From Streptomyces sp. A0642 (lineage in GTDB: Bacteria; Actinomycetota; Actinomycetes; Streptomycetales; Streptomycetaceae), in contig NZ_SSBL01000001.1 of assembly GCF_004795105.1 (NCBI RefSeq), positions 372,001 through 436,000 on the forward strand: 64,000 nt of DNA, given 5' to 3'. Under the pieces are notes generated by a model. It had not been told where the DNA came from. It was given only the letters and a program-made list of their open reading frames with translations, and did no database searches. This document shows, in pieces, positions 46,438-55,629 of the stretch (the first letter of the stretch is position 1; each line of letters opens with the position of its first letter). The translations under genes and the position numbers were made by a program.

Positions 46438-47718
46438 ATGACCGCCGACGGCGCCACCTCCGACACCCGCCCCCAGGCACGAGCCGGCGCTCTCCTGCGC
46501 CACCCCAGGCTGTGGCTGGTGCCCACCGTCCTCACCGGGCTGCTCGCCCTGCTGCTGTCCCTGCTCTACATGGGCGGCATCGTCAGCCCGCAGAGGGACC
46601 TGCACGACCTGCCGATCGCGCTCGTCAACGCCGACCGGGGCAAGCCGCTGCCCGGCCAGAAGGAGAACCTGGGCACGCAGATCGCCCGGGCCGTCGTCGC
46701 CGACGGGGCTTCCGGCCAGGCCGAGTGGCGCGCACTCACGCTCCGGCAGGCCCAGGACGCGCTGGGCTCCGACAAGGTCTACGGGGCCCTGGTCGTCCCC
46801 GCCGGCTTCACCGACTCCGTCGCCGCGCTCACCACCACGACCGCCACCACCCGTCCGACGCTCACCGTGCTGACCAACCCCGCCAAGGGAAGCCTCGGTT
46901 CCTCCCTGGCGAGCCGGATCACCACGGCGGCCGCGAGCCGGGCTTCCCTGACGATCGGCAAGCAACTGGCGGGAGCGGCCACCCACGCGGACTCCACACG
47001 GAAACTCCTGCTCACCGATCCCGTCTCCGTCAGCACACAGGTGGGCCACCCGATCGGCAACCACAGCGGTCTCGGGCTGAGCGCCTTCTACTACACCCTG
47101 CTGCTGGTACTGGCCGGATTCATGGGGGGCAACGTGCTCAGCAACGGCGTCGACACCGCGCTCGGTTACGCAGACAACGAGATCGGCCCCTGGCACACCC
47201 GCCGGCCGACCGTGCCGATCAACCGCACCCAGACGCTGCTCCTCAAGATGGCCATGACGGCGGGCGTCACCGTCATCAGTGCCTCCCTCGTGATGCTCGC
47301 CTGCGTCGGCATCCTCGGCATGGACGCCACCCATCTCCCGCTGCTGTGGATCTACTCCTACTGCGCGGTCCTCGCGGTCGGCCTCGGCGTACAGGCCATC
47401 AACGCCGCCTTCGGAGGGATCGGCCAGCTCGTGTCCATGTTCGTGTTCATCGTTCTCGGGCTCCCGTCCTCGGGCGCCACCGTGCCGCTGCAGGCGGTGC
47501 CCGGCTTCTACCGCTTCCTCTCCCACTTCGAACCCATGCGGCAGCTCAGCGACGGGGTCCGCGCGATCCTCTACTTCGACGCGCGCGGCGACGCCGGGCT
47601 CACCCGGGCCTGGACCATGATCGCGATCGGTGCCCTGATCGCCCTGGTCTTCGGCTTCGCGATGACCACGTACTACGACCGGAAGGGCCACAAGCGTCTG
47701 ACGCCGCAACCTGCTTGA
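46438..47718 (+). CDS. YhgE/Pip-like ABC-2-type membrane protein
   Basis: 426 residues. One membrane helix near the N-terminus (LWLVPTVLTGLLALLLSLLYMGG), then an extracellular segment with the YhgE signature LPIALVNADRGKPL and VYGALVVPAGFTDSVA, then five C-terminal helices from LSAFYYTLLLVLAGFMGG on. This is the layout of ABC-2 permease relatives (YhgE, phage infection protein); in actinobacteria they accompany export or surface functions. No ATPase lies next to it. ATG 46438 has GGAG before it. Cargo unknown. Confidence 0.8.
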   Translation: MTADGATSDTRPQARAGALLRHPRLWLVPTVLTGLLALLLSLLYMGGIVSPQRDLHDLPIALVNADRGKPLPGQKENLGTQIARAVVADGASGQAEWRALTLRQAQDALGSDKVYGALVVPAGFTDSVAALTTTTATTRPTLTVLTNPAKGSLGSSLASRITTAAASRASLTIGKQLAGAATHADSTRKLLLTDPVSVSTQVGHPIGNHSGLGLSAFYYTLLLVLAGFMGGNVLSNGVDTALGYADNEIGPWHTRRPTVPINRTQTLLLKMAMTAGVTVISASLVMLACVGILGMDATHLPLLWIYSYCAVLAVGLGVQAINAAFGGIGQLVSMFVFIVLGLPSSGATVPLQAVPGFYRFLSHFEPMRQLSDGVRAILYFDARGDAGLTRAWTMIAIGALIALVFGFAMTTYYDRKGHKRLTPQPA

Positions 47719-47944
47719 TCCGGCCGCCGGAAAGGGCGGCGCGCGGCAGGCCCTGGAGGACGCCGGTTTCGCGGTTCGCCGTGGTGGCCTGCTCCTTCGT
47801 CGGCCTGCGCGGCCCGGGGGCTGACGAACTGACCGCACCCCGGTCGCACTTGACCCGGAGATCGAGACGCGCGTCTTCTCCGGGACATGCGGTCTCGCCG
47901 CGACCGCGCTTCACGGCACCGAGGCCCCCGCGGGTATCCCGCCG

Positions 47945-48871
47945 TCAGTCAGCTTTCCTGAACACCGCCGACATCGCGTCCCCGGTGTCATGAGCCAGCA
48001 GGCCGGGCGCCTCCGGCGGTATCAGGCCGACCCGGGTGGCCAGTTCGCGGCCGTGTACGTCGACGGCGGCCTCGATGAGGCCCGCAAGCGCGTCCACGGC
48101 GGTGCGGGCGCGAAACCGGACGACGGCCGCGCAGCCGAGGGTGACCAGTGCGGCCGGCCACCACCAGAAGGCGAGCAGAGCGTAGGCCACGGCCCAGGCG
48201 GCGAGGCGCGCCGCGGCGGTGAAGGAGTCGTGGGCCGACTGGATCTGGCGTACGGCGGGTTCGGGGAGAGTCAGCCACAGCCTGGGCCAGAGGGCGGCGA
48301 GGTCGACTCCGTAGGCCGCCTCGACACGGTCGGCCGCCGCCTGCATGCGGTCGCCGTACCAGGTGGGGCGGGCCGGCTCGCGCAGCGCGACACGGTCACG
48401 GGCCTCGGTGAGGGCCTGGATCCGTGCCAGTGCGCTGCTCGGGATCAGCACCGCACCGTCGGGCCCGGTGCCTGTCCGGTGCACATGGCCGACGGCCTCG
48501 TCGAGCGTGGCGTCCCTCTCCTTCCACCTGCGGGCGCGGCGGGCGGTGAGGGCGCGCGACAGCGGGTCCCGGCCGAAGCGCAGCCAGTAACGCTCGATCG
48601 CGCCGCCGAGGAACTGCGCGCAGAGCGAGGCCGCTGTCGCGGTGAGCAGGGCGAGGGCGACCAGGAGCGCGGCGGTGCCGGTGCGGTCGAGGGCGGCGTG
48701 GGCGGCGAGGTCGTCCAGGCCGGTGCGCAGCCGGTCGACGTCATGCCAGTGGCGGTGGCCCAGAGCGGTGCCGACGGACGTGGCAGCGAGGAAGAGGGCG
48801 CCCGGCAGCACCAGCAGGTTCAGCCAGCGTTCGGTGAGCTTGCTGCCGAGGGTGGCGAGGAGTGAGTTCAT
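47945..48871 (-). CDS. Unrecognised membrane protein next to the CHAT locus
   Basis: 308 residues, no family recognised. Hydrophobic helices at about 18-36, 66-90 and 222-250 suggest two or three spans, with a charged middle (RRARRWKERDATLDEAVGHVH and RMQAAADRVEAAYGVDLAALWPRLW). Codon bias is normal for the genome. It starts 19 bases after the small gene at 48891, so both share an operon that is divergent from the CHAT gene. A role as membrane partner of the CHAT protein is a guess from position. Confidence 0.7.
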   Translation of the reverse strand: MNSLLATLGSKLTERWLNLLVLPGALFLAATSVGTALGHRHWHDVDRLRTGLDDLAAHAALDRTGTAALLVALALLTATAASLCAQFLGGAIERYWLRFGRDPLSRALTARRARRWKERDATLDEAVGHVHRTGTGPDGAVLIPSSALARIQALTEARDRVALREPARPTWYGDRMQAAADRVEAAYGVDLAALWPRLWLTLPEPAVRQIQSAHDSFTAAARLAAWAVAYALLAFWWWPAALVTLGCAAVVRFRARTAVDALAGLIEAAVDVHGRELATRVGLIPPEAPGLLAHDTGDAMSAVFRKAD

Positions 48872-48890
48872 GGGTCGGTGGCCCGGGCGG

Positions 48891-49286
48891 TCACTCGCCG
48901 GGGCGCAGGCGCCGTTTGTGCATGCGGGTGTCGTGGACGGCGCAGTGCGGGGCGGGCAGCAGGTCGCGGGCCCGCTCCAGTCGGCTGCAGCGGGCCGGCG
49001 CCGGGCACACGGCCACCTTGATGTGCGTCGTGACGCCGGGAGCGGTGGCGCCGCGGGATCCGCTGACCAGCCCGCCCGCGATCCCGGCCTGCCGCAACAC
49101 GTGGTCGAGATGGCCGTAACAGGCCGTGAGTGCGTCGGCGTCCGAGCCCGACCGCAACAGCGCGAGCGCGCGGCCTGCCGCCGCCTGCACCTCGGGCCGC
49201 CGCCGCACGGTGTCCGATGAGCTGAGGAGGACGCACAACGCCGCTGCCCTCTGGGCGAGTCCGGCGGGATCGAGCGGTACGGTCAT
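48891..49286 (-). CDS. Unrecognised small protein divergent from the CHAT gene
   Basis: 131 residues. Helical first half (LAQRAAALCVLLSSSDTVRR, ALALLRSGSDADALTACYGHLDHVL), then a Gly/Ala-rich part with HIKVAVCPAPARC and HCAVHDTRMHKRR; five Cys and several His raise the chance of metal binding. No family recognised. Only 78 bases separate its start from that of the CHAT gene, so the promoters must overlap or adjoin. Confidence 0.55.
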   Translation of the reverse strand: MTVPLDPAGLAQRAAALCVLLSSSDTVRRRPEVQAAAGRALALLRSGSDADALTACYGHLDHVLRQAGIAGGLVSGSRGATAPGVTTHIKVAVCPAPARCSRLERARDLLPAPHCAVHDTRMHKRRLRPGE

Positions 49287-49364
49287 GCGCCGAGTATGCC
49301 GCAGAATGGCGGCAGTTGAGGATGGTCACCGCGGTGGCGAAGTCGACACGGGGAGCTCGGCAAC

Positions 49365-52300
49365 GTGCGGAACGATCGAGGCCGGCTGGTCCGGGCGGTC
49401 CGTGATCGCCTCAGGCGATCCGAGACCGGGGACGGGCGTGTGAACAGGGACGCCGTGTTCGGAGACGAGGCGGATGCCGAACTTCGGGCCCTGCTGAGGA
49501 ACATCGATCCGGCGACCGACATGGAGGCCCGGCACGTGGCCGGCGGGCTCTGCGCCGCCCGCGCGGCGGGCGACCCGGGAGCTCACGGCCGCGTCCACGG
49601 GTGCATGGCCGGAGCGCTGCTCTTTCCGGTGTGGGTGGCGGATCCACGACGGGTGCCTTCGGAGCTCGCGGCGGGCTACGCGCGTATCGACCCTGCTGTG
49701 CGCCCCGATCCGGCGCATGCCGACGGTCCTGCGGAGTGGGCGGGCGAGTGCGCCGCGTTCGTGCTCTCTGCGGAGGAGCAGCAGCACGATCCGCCGCCGG
49801 ACGCCTCCGAAGACGTCCGACGGATCTACGAGTCGGCCGCGCGGTACCGCGTCATGACGCCCTCGCGCGAGATACGGCTCGCCACCGCGGTCGGATACGG
49901 CAGCCTCTCCGTCCTCGCCACACGGGAAGACGACTCCTCGTACGCGGCCCGGCTCGAAGGACTGTCCTTCGCGGTGGACCTCGCCGGGATGACGTGGCCG
50001 TTCGGGGACCTGGGCGCCGAGCGGGCCCGGCTCGCCCACCGTGTCCTCAAGGACCTCCCGTCCGGCTCTCCGGACCGGCTCCTCGCCCTCAGCGATCTCG
50101 GCACCCGGCTCCTGGAGAACTACCGGCAGTCGTACGACCCCGAGGAACTGCACGAGGCGGTCGGCATCGCGCGTGATGTGCTGGCCCAACTGCCGCCGGA
50201 CAGCCCGCATCTGCCTCACTGCCTCAGCGCTCTGGGGAGCGCGCTGCTGATGCTCCTGGAGCACGAAGGCAGCACCCCCGAGGAATGCGACGAGGTGGTG
50301 GACCTGTTCCGCCGGGCCGCTCCCGACGACCCGAAGGGTCCGGCGGCCGCAGGGCTCAACCTGGGCCTCGCGCTCGTACTGAGGACCCAGCGCACCGGGC
50401 GGGTGGACGACCTGCACGAGGCGGTCCACGTGCTGACCGAGGCCCTCCGCGCGTCCCGGAACTCCGAGCAGAGCGGCGCCCTGCGCAGAGTCCTGGGCAA
50501 CGCGCAGCGCGCCCGCTTCGCCCTGACCGGCGGCGATCCGGCCGAGCTGGAGACGGCGGTCACGCACCTGTCCGACACGGGCGCCGCAGCCGCGGAGACG
50601 ACGCCGTCCTCCGCGACACGGCTTCTCGCTCCCGCCATGGCCCGGCACGCCCGGTACGAGCGCGACCCAGAAGGCAACAGCACGGATCTGGTCGAGGCTC
50701 TGCGGCTCCTGCGGCAGGCCGTGGCGCTCCTGCCGCCGGGCCACCCGGCCCGGCCCGTGGCGCTCAATGACCTCGGCCAGGTGCTGAAGAGCAGCTATGA
50801 CCGCGCAGGCGACCCGGAGGAGTTGCACGAGGCGGTGCGCGCTCAGCGGGAGGCGGTGGCACTCACCCCCGAAGGGCACGAGATGCTCGGAGTGCGGCTG
50901 ATCAACTTGGGCATGACGCTGGTTCTGCGGCACCTGCTGACCGAAGACAGCGAGGACCTGCGGGAATCACAGGAGTGCCGGCGCCGGGCGGCGGCCCTGC
51001 CCGGCCTGGGCCGCGCGCACCACGCGACGCTGCTGGGCGCCGCGGGGATCGCCCTGATGACGAACTTCACGCGGTCCCCCGATTCGGTCGCCCCGCTCGA
51101 AGAGGCCGTACGGCTCTTGAGGGAGGCGCTCGACCTCACCCCGGAGGACTCCCCGCTGCTGCCCCGCCGTCGCCATAACCTCGCCGCCGCCCTGCTGTCC
51201 CGCTGCGTGCACACGCAACGGCTCGGCGACGCCCGCGAGGCGGGCAAGCTGGCCGACATGGTGATCGCGGCTCTGCCGGGGGACTCCTCCGCCCTGCCGG
51301 AGGCCCTGGCGGTGGCAGCGGGCTCGCGCCTCGCGAGCCCGCGCATGCTGTGGTCCTCGGCCGCCCGGGACGAGGCGGTCTCGTTGTTCCGCCGTCAGGT
51401 CGAGGCCACCCCGCCGGGCCACCCTCGGCGTGCTCTGCGACTGACGAATCTCGGCCACGCCCTCCTCGCCCGCGCGGGTCGCCGTCGCCGTCCGGCCGAT
51501 CTGACGAAGGCGGCCGAGGTGTTCCGGGAAGCGGCCCTGCAACAGCAATGCGCCCCTACCCAGCGCCTGGACGCCGCACGGGCCTGGGGTGACGTCCGAG
51601 CGGAGCTGGGGGACTGGGCCGGCGCGTTGGACGGCTATGCGGCTGCGGTCGACCTGTTGCACGCCGTCACGCCCCGCCATCTCGTCCGCGACGACCAGGA
51701 GTTCCTGCTGCGGCGGACCGTCGGACTGGGCGCCGCCGCCGCGGCATGCGCGGTGCGCTGCGGCCGGCCGGGGCTCGCCGTCGGTCTGCTCGAACAAGCC
51801 AGGGGCGTGCTCCTCTCCCACGCCTTCGACGCCGACAGCGATCTGACCCGGCTCAGGGAGACCGCCCCGGACCTCGCCCGCCGCTTCGAGGAACTCCGGG
51901 ATGCCCTCGACGCGGCAACCGGCAGCCAGGATCAGGAGTTCCTCGAAGACGTGCCCCTGGGTGCCGTGCACGGCACCGGCGCCCGCGCCGATCTGCGGCA
52001 GCGGCTGGCCGCCGAGTGGCGGGAGCTGACCGGACGAATCCGTTCCGAGCACCCGGAACTCGGCCTGCTGCGGCCGGTGAGGGAGTGGGACGAGCACGAG
52101 CTGCGCGCCACGGCCGCAGCGGGGCCGGTGGTGCTGGTCAACGTCTCCCCCTACGGCAGCGACGCACTCATCGTCACCGACCGCTCCATCGACGCCGTGC
52201 CGCTTCCCGGGCTGGACCCCCGCACGACAGCAGCCCGCCGGCAGGCCCTCCAGGACGCACTGCTGCGCATCGAGGGGCCCGGAACCTCCCGCGCGGAGTC

Positions 52301-53171
52301 CCTGCGCGCCCAGCGACTCGTCCGCGACACGCTCGCCTGGCTGTGGCGGGTGGTCACCGGACCCGTCCTCGGCCACCTACGCATCCAGCCCGCCCCCGCC
52401 GGACCGTTGCCCCGCGTGTGGTGGTCGCCCGGTGGCGTCCTCGGCACCCTCCCGCTGCACGCCGCGGCCGAGGAGGGCGCGCCCGGCGCGCTGGACCGGG
52501 TCGTCTCCTCGTATACGCCGACACTGCGGGCGCTGCACCATGCCAGACAGCGCCTCGCCCGCCCGGCTGGCTCCGGTGCACTCGTCGTCGCCGTGGACGA
52601 AACCGAAGGCATCGCACCGCTGCCTGCCGCGCGCGGTGAGGCCGAACACCTCGCCCGGCTGCTGCCCGGCGCCCGGGTGCTGACCGGCTCGTCCGCCACC
52701 CACTCCGCGGTGGTCTCCGCCCTGCCCCGGTACGCGTACGCGCACTTCGCCTGCCACGCCCTGGGAGATCTCGCGCGCCCGTCCGGCAGCCGGCTCGTCC
52801 TGCACGATCACGCCGAACATCCCCTCACCGTCCGCGACCTCGCCCGGCTCCGGCTGCCCTCGGTCCGGCTCGCCTACCTCTCCGCCTGCGACACCCTGCG
52901 GACCAGCCCCGAACTCGCCGACGAGGCCGTCCACATCGTCAGCGCCCTCCAGATCGCCGGCTTCCCCCACGTCGTCGGCTCGCTGTGGCACGTCGACGAC
53001 ACGATCGGAGCCGCTGTCGCCCAGGGTGTGTACGAGGCCCTGGCCACGGGCGACGGCGCGCTGGAAGTCGACCGGACAGCAGAGGCCCTGCACTCCGCCG
53101 TGTGCGCGCTGCGCGACACCTATCCCCAGACCCCGAGTCTCTGGGCCTGCCAAGTGCACGCGGGCCCGTGA
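49365..53171 (+). CDS. Large TPR-repeat protein with C-terminal CHAT caspase-fold domain
   Basis: 1268 residues, no signal peptide. Residues about 200-830 hold many TPR-like units, e.g. HPARPVALNDLGQVLKSSY with DPEELHEAV repeated at about 55-residue spacing. The C-terminal 300 residues are a CHAT domain: HFACHALGD with likely catalytic His1131 and LAYLSACDT with Cys1175, then GFPHVVGSLWHVDD. Both catalytic residues are kept, so it may be an active cysteine peptidase; CHAT proteins of this kind cut partner proteins in some signalling or defence systems. The partner is not known. GTG 49365 follows GGGGAG at a distance; a GTG at 49440 is an alternative. It is divergent from two small genes. Confidence 0.85.
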   Translation: MRNDRGRLVRAVRDRLRRSETGDGRVNRDAVFGDEADAELRALLRNIDPATDMEARHVAGGLCAARAAGDPGAHGRVHGCMAGALLFPVWVADPRRVPSELAAGYARIDPAVRPDPAHADGPAEWAGECAAFVLSAEEQQHDPPPDASEDVRRIYESAARYRVMTPSREIRLATAVGYGSLSVLATREDDSSYAARLEGLSFAVDLAGMTWPFGDLGAERARLAHRVLKDLPSGSPDRLLALSDLGTRLLENYRQSYDPEELHEAVGIARDVLAQLPPDSPHLPHCLSALGSALLMLLEHEGSTPEECDEVVDLFRRAAPDDPKGPAAAGLNLGLALVLRTQRTGRVDDLHEAVHVLTEALRASRNSEQSGALRRVLGNAQRARFALTGGDPAELETAVTHLSDTGAAAAETTPSSATRLLAPAMARHARYERDPEGNSTDLVEALRLLRQAVALLPPGHPARPVALNDLGQVLKSSYDRAGDPEELHEAVRAQREAVALTPEGHEMLGVRLINLGMTLVLRHLLTEDSEDLRESQECRRRAAALPGLGRAHHATLLGAAGIALMTNFTRSPDSVAPLEEAVRLLREALDLTPEDSPLLPRRRHNLAAALLSRCVHTQRLGDAREAGKLADMVIAALPGDSSALPEALAVAAGSRLASPRMLWSSAARDEAVSLFRRQVEATPPGHPRRALRLTNLGHALLARAGRRRRPADLTKAAEVFREAALQQQCAPTQRLDAARAWGDVRAELGDWAGALDGYAAAVDLLHAVTPRHLVRDDQEFLLRRTVGLGAAAAACAVRCGRPGLAVGLLEQARGVLLSHAFDADSDLTRLRETAPDLARRFEELRDALDAATGSQDQEFLEDVPLGAVHGTGARADLRQRLAAEWRELTGRIRSEHPELGLLRPVREWDEHELRATAAAGPVVLVNVSPYGSDALIVTDRSIDAVPLPGLDPRTTAARRQALQDALLRIEGPGTSRAESLRAQRLVRDTLAWLWRVVTGPVLGHLRIQPAPAGPLPRVWWSPGGVLGTLPLHAAAEEGAPGALDRVVSSYTPTLRALHHARQRLARPAGSGALVVAVDETEGIAPLPAARGEAEHLARLLPGARVLTGSSATHSAVVSALPRYAYAHFACHALGDLARPSGSRLVLHDHAEHPLTVRDLARLRLPSVRLAYLSACDTLRTSPELADEAVHIVSALQIAGFPHVVGSLWHVDDTIGAAVAQGVYEALATGDGALEVDRTAEALHSAVCALRDTYPQTPSLWACQVHAGP

Positions 53172-53181
53172 GGGGGCCCGC
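53160..53181 (+). terminator. Hairpin at the CHAT gene stop
   Basis: GCGGGCCC (53160-53167) pairs with GGGCCCGC (53174-53181); the stop codon lies in the loop. Confidence 0.55.
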
Positions 53182-53296
53182 GCAGCGTGACCCGGGAATG
53201 GGCGCATGACTGCTTCCGGCTCACCCGGGAGAACAGGACCGGCCGGCTCGACGCCCGCCTCCTCCGGGGTGCGGGCGACGATCCTCCCGCGCCCCT

Positions 53297-53329
53297 GCGG
53301 CCCGGCCCGCCCTCCGGCAGCCGGGCCGC
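53297..53329 (-). terminator. Hairpin after the CBM2 glycosidase gene
   Basis: GCGGCCCGGC (53297-53306) pairs exactly with GCCGGGCCGC (53320-53329), 11 bases past the minus-strand stop. Confidence 0.6.
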
Positions 53330-53339
53330 AGGCGGTGGA

Positions 53340-55499
53340 TCAGGAGGTGCGGCAGATTGTTCCGTTGAGGGTGAAGGCCGTCGGGGCGGGGTTGGCGCCG
53401 TCGTTGGCTCCGACGAAGCCGAAGGTGGCGGTGGACCCGCCGCGCGGGGCCAGCTCGGCGTTGCTGCCGTTGTCGGTCACATGGACGCGCGTGCCCGACC
53501 CCGTGACGTTCGCGTTCCACGAGCTCTGCACGGACTGGCCGGTGGACGGCCAGGCGAAGTCCAGGGTCCAGCCGTTGACCGGGTCGTTCCCGACGTTGGA
53601 GAGGGTGACGGTGGCGACGAATCCGTTGCCCCAGCCGCTGTCGACCCGGTAGTTGACCAGGCAGCTGCTGTCGCGCGGAGCCGTGGTGGCGAAGGTCAGC
53701 GGCTCGGAGGGGCGCGAGAGGCGGCCGTCCGCGTCCCGGGCCAGGACGTTGACCGTGTGCTCGGAGCCCGGCGGCAGGTTGTGCAGCGTTGCCGAGGTGG
53801 AGGTCGAGGTGGCGAGCAACTGGGCGTTGGTGGCCAGCTGTTCGTACACCTCGTAGCGCACCGCCTTGCCGGTCGCGGGGGCGGTCCAGCTCATCGTGGC
53901 GGTCGAGCTGTCCACCGCGGTGGTCCTCGGTGCGCCGGGAGCGCCGACCGAGGCCGCGGCGGCGTGCGGGGCGACGGTGATCGTGGTGATCGAGTACGGC
54001 GGCAGCACCTGGCCTCCCCCGGGGGTGGCATCCACCCGGGTGACATCGGTGTCGCCGCGGCCGTACCGGTGCACGATCGGTGCCTGGGTGGTGGGGGAGT
54101 ATCCGGCGTAACCAATGTCTGCGGTACGCGAGTTCAGCGGGTCCTTGTTGATCAGCATGACGCTCAGCGTGCCGTCGGCCCGGTGCACGGCGTGCGCGGA
54201 CACCTGGTCGCTGTCGGTGGAGGAAGCGACCATCGTGTCGCCGGGACGGCCCAGCTGAGTCAGCGACTTGAGGCCGTAGTAGGGGTGGAACGGCGTGTTC
54301 ACGGCCGGCTGGCAGACGTCGCCGACGCAGCCGCCGCTGGAGAGGAGGCCGAAGTCGTTGAAGTCGGTGTCGCCGTCCACCGTCTCCACCGTGGTGGGCC
54401 CGTTGTGGACGTTCCACCAGTCGACGTTGAAGACGCCGTTCTCCAGCGCCGTCATGTAGGTGTCGGCTGCGAACAGGCCGTTGGGGCGGCTGTTCATCTG
54501 GACGTTGGAGTTGACCTCGGTGAGCGCGATGCCGATCCTCGACGAGCGTTCCCCGGCGTACCGGTCGATCTGCCTGCGGACCTCGCGGAGTTGTCCGGGC
54601 AGCCGGGCGGTCCGTTCCAGGGCGTCGTCGGCGGTGGCACCGCCCGGGTAGGAGTGCACGATGGCGAAGTCGATCGTCCCGGCGACCGCGGACAGCACGG
54701 TGTGGTTCCAGTCGGCCGAGTCGCCCGGGCCGGTGAGGCCGTCCGGCCAGTCGCCCGGCGTGGTCAGCACGGCGCCGATCTTGATCGTCGGGTCGACGGC
54801 CTTCATCGCACCGGCGTAGGCGAGGACGTTGCGGACGTACTCGCGCGGGCTCTTGTCCGGGTGGTCGTCGGCCTCCCAGCCGTTGCCGTAGTGGCCGTTG
54901 CCGTAGATCTCGTTGCCGATCTCCCAGTACTTGGCCCCGTAGCCGCGGGTGACGTTGGCGTACCGGACCCAGTCGGCGGCCTCCTGCGGCGTGCCGGTGC
55001 CGTAGTTGGCGATGATCATCGGCTGGGAGCCGGAGGCGCGGACGCTGCCCATGAACTCGTCGAAGGTGGTCCCGGGGGCCACGTAGCCACCTGGGGCGGT
55101 GTGGTCCTTCCAGTGGTAGATGTCGCCGTAGGAGCCGCCCGGGTAGCGCATCATGCCGACACCCGCCTCGCTCAGCAGGCCGGTCACCGCGGGGTCGTTC
55201 ATGTGCGAGTCCCAGAGCGCGTGGTTGACCCCGAACGCCGCCTTGTCGATCGTGCCGAGCCCCACCCCCGCGTTGACGGAGACCGCTACGGGCGGCGCCT
55301 CGTCGGCGGCCGTCGCTGTTGCGGCCGGGGCCGCGGTGGCCCGGCCGGCCGCGGCGGGTGCCGGGGGAGCGGCGGCGAGGGCGGCGACCGTGGCCAAGGC
55401 GCAGACGAGCGCCGCGGCGGGGCCTCTGCCCACGGTTCGTCCGGCCCTGCGGGCCGGCCGGCCCAACCGGCCGGTGGCGGGGAGGTAGGCGAGCGGCAT
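53340..55499 (-). CDS. Secreted clan-A glycosidase with Fn3 and cellulose-binding CBM2
   Basis: 719 residues. Long Ala-rich signal/lead (1-about 65), then a TIM-barrel of the GH44/GH51/GH39 kind: AFGVNHALWD, MRYPGGSYGDIYHWKDH, KYWEIGNEIYGNG (likely acid/base Glu) and GIALTEVNSNVQ (likely nucleophile), with a beta-sandwich after it. Residues about 520-605 are an Fn3 domain (VDSSTATMSWTAPATG), and the last 100 a CBM2 with two Cys near its ends and Trp in NGWTLDFAWP and QSSWNANV. I cannot place the GH family firmly; a hemicellulase or xyloglucan-type activity anchored to cellulose is likely. An exact CebR-type operator upstream ties it to cellobiose induction. Confidence 0.85.
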   Translation of the reverse strand: MPLAYLPATGRLGRPARRAGRTVGRGPAAALVCALATVAALAAAPPAPAAAGRATAAPAATATAADEAPPVAVSVNAGVGLGTIDKAAFGVNHALWDSHMNDPAVTGLLSEAGVGMMRYPGGSYGDIYHWKDHTAPGGYVAPGTTFDEFMGSVRASGSQPMIIANYGTGTPQEAADWVRYANVTRGYGAKYWEIGNEIYGNGHYGNGWEADDHPDKSPREYVRNVLAYAGAMKAVDPTIKIGAVLTTPGDWPDGLTGPGDSADWNHTVLSAVAGTIDFAIVHSYPGGATADDALERTARLPGQLREVRRQIDRYAGERSSRIGIALTEVNSNVQMNSRPNGLFAADTYMTALENGVFNVDWWNVHNGPTTVETVDGDTDFNDFGLLSSGGCVGDVCQPAVNTPFHPYYGLKSLTQLGRPGDTMVASSTDSDQVSAHAVHRADGTLSVMLINKDPLNSRTADIGYAGYSPTTQAPIVHRYGRGDTDVTRVDATPGGGQVLPPYSITTITVAPHAAAASVGAPGAPRTTAVDSSTATMSWTAPATGKAVRYEVYEQLATNAQLLATSTSTSATLHNLPPGSEHTVNVLARDADGRLSRPSEPLTFATTAPRDSSCLVNYRVDSGWGNGFVATVTLSNVGNDPVNGWTLDFAWPSTGQSVQSSWNANVTGSGTRVHVTDNGSNAELAPRGGSTATFGFVGANDGANPAPTAFTLNGTICRTS

Positions 55500-55584
55500 G
55501 ACGTGTCCTCCTCGGACGAGCGCCGCGTCGGTCGGCAGGGCGCTCGGAGTGAGTGGTCGATGGATGCCATGAGTGCGGCAGTCG

Positions 55585-55598
55585 TGGGAGCGCTCCCA
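55585..55598. promoter_or_regulatory. Exact CebR-type operator TGGGAGCGCTCCCA
   Basis: A perfect 14-bp palindrome, equal to the consensus site of the Streptomyces cellobiose repressor CebR. It lies directly downstream of the -10 of the glycosidase promoter and about 85 bases before its start codon. Confidence 0.85.
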
Positions 55599-55600
55599 TG

Positions 55601-55629
55601 ATGATGCAGGGGAGGCATGACCGCGTCAA
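55601..55629 (-). promoter_or_regulatory. Promoter of the CBM2 glycosidase
   Basis: Minus strand: TTGACG (55629-55624), 17 bases, CATCAT (55606-55601). The CebR box follows two bases later and would cover the start point. Confidence 0.6.

Noticed and set aside
49128..49443. Short plus-strand frame across the CHAT promoter region
   Set aside because: It overlaps the divergent small gene and the CHAT start and has no ribosome site or motif.
53221..55629. 802-codon minus-strand frame overlapping the CBM2 glycosidase
   Set aside because: It is the shifted frame of the glycosidase, Arg/His-rich, with no domain.
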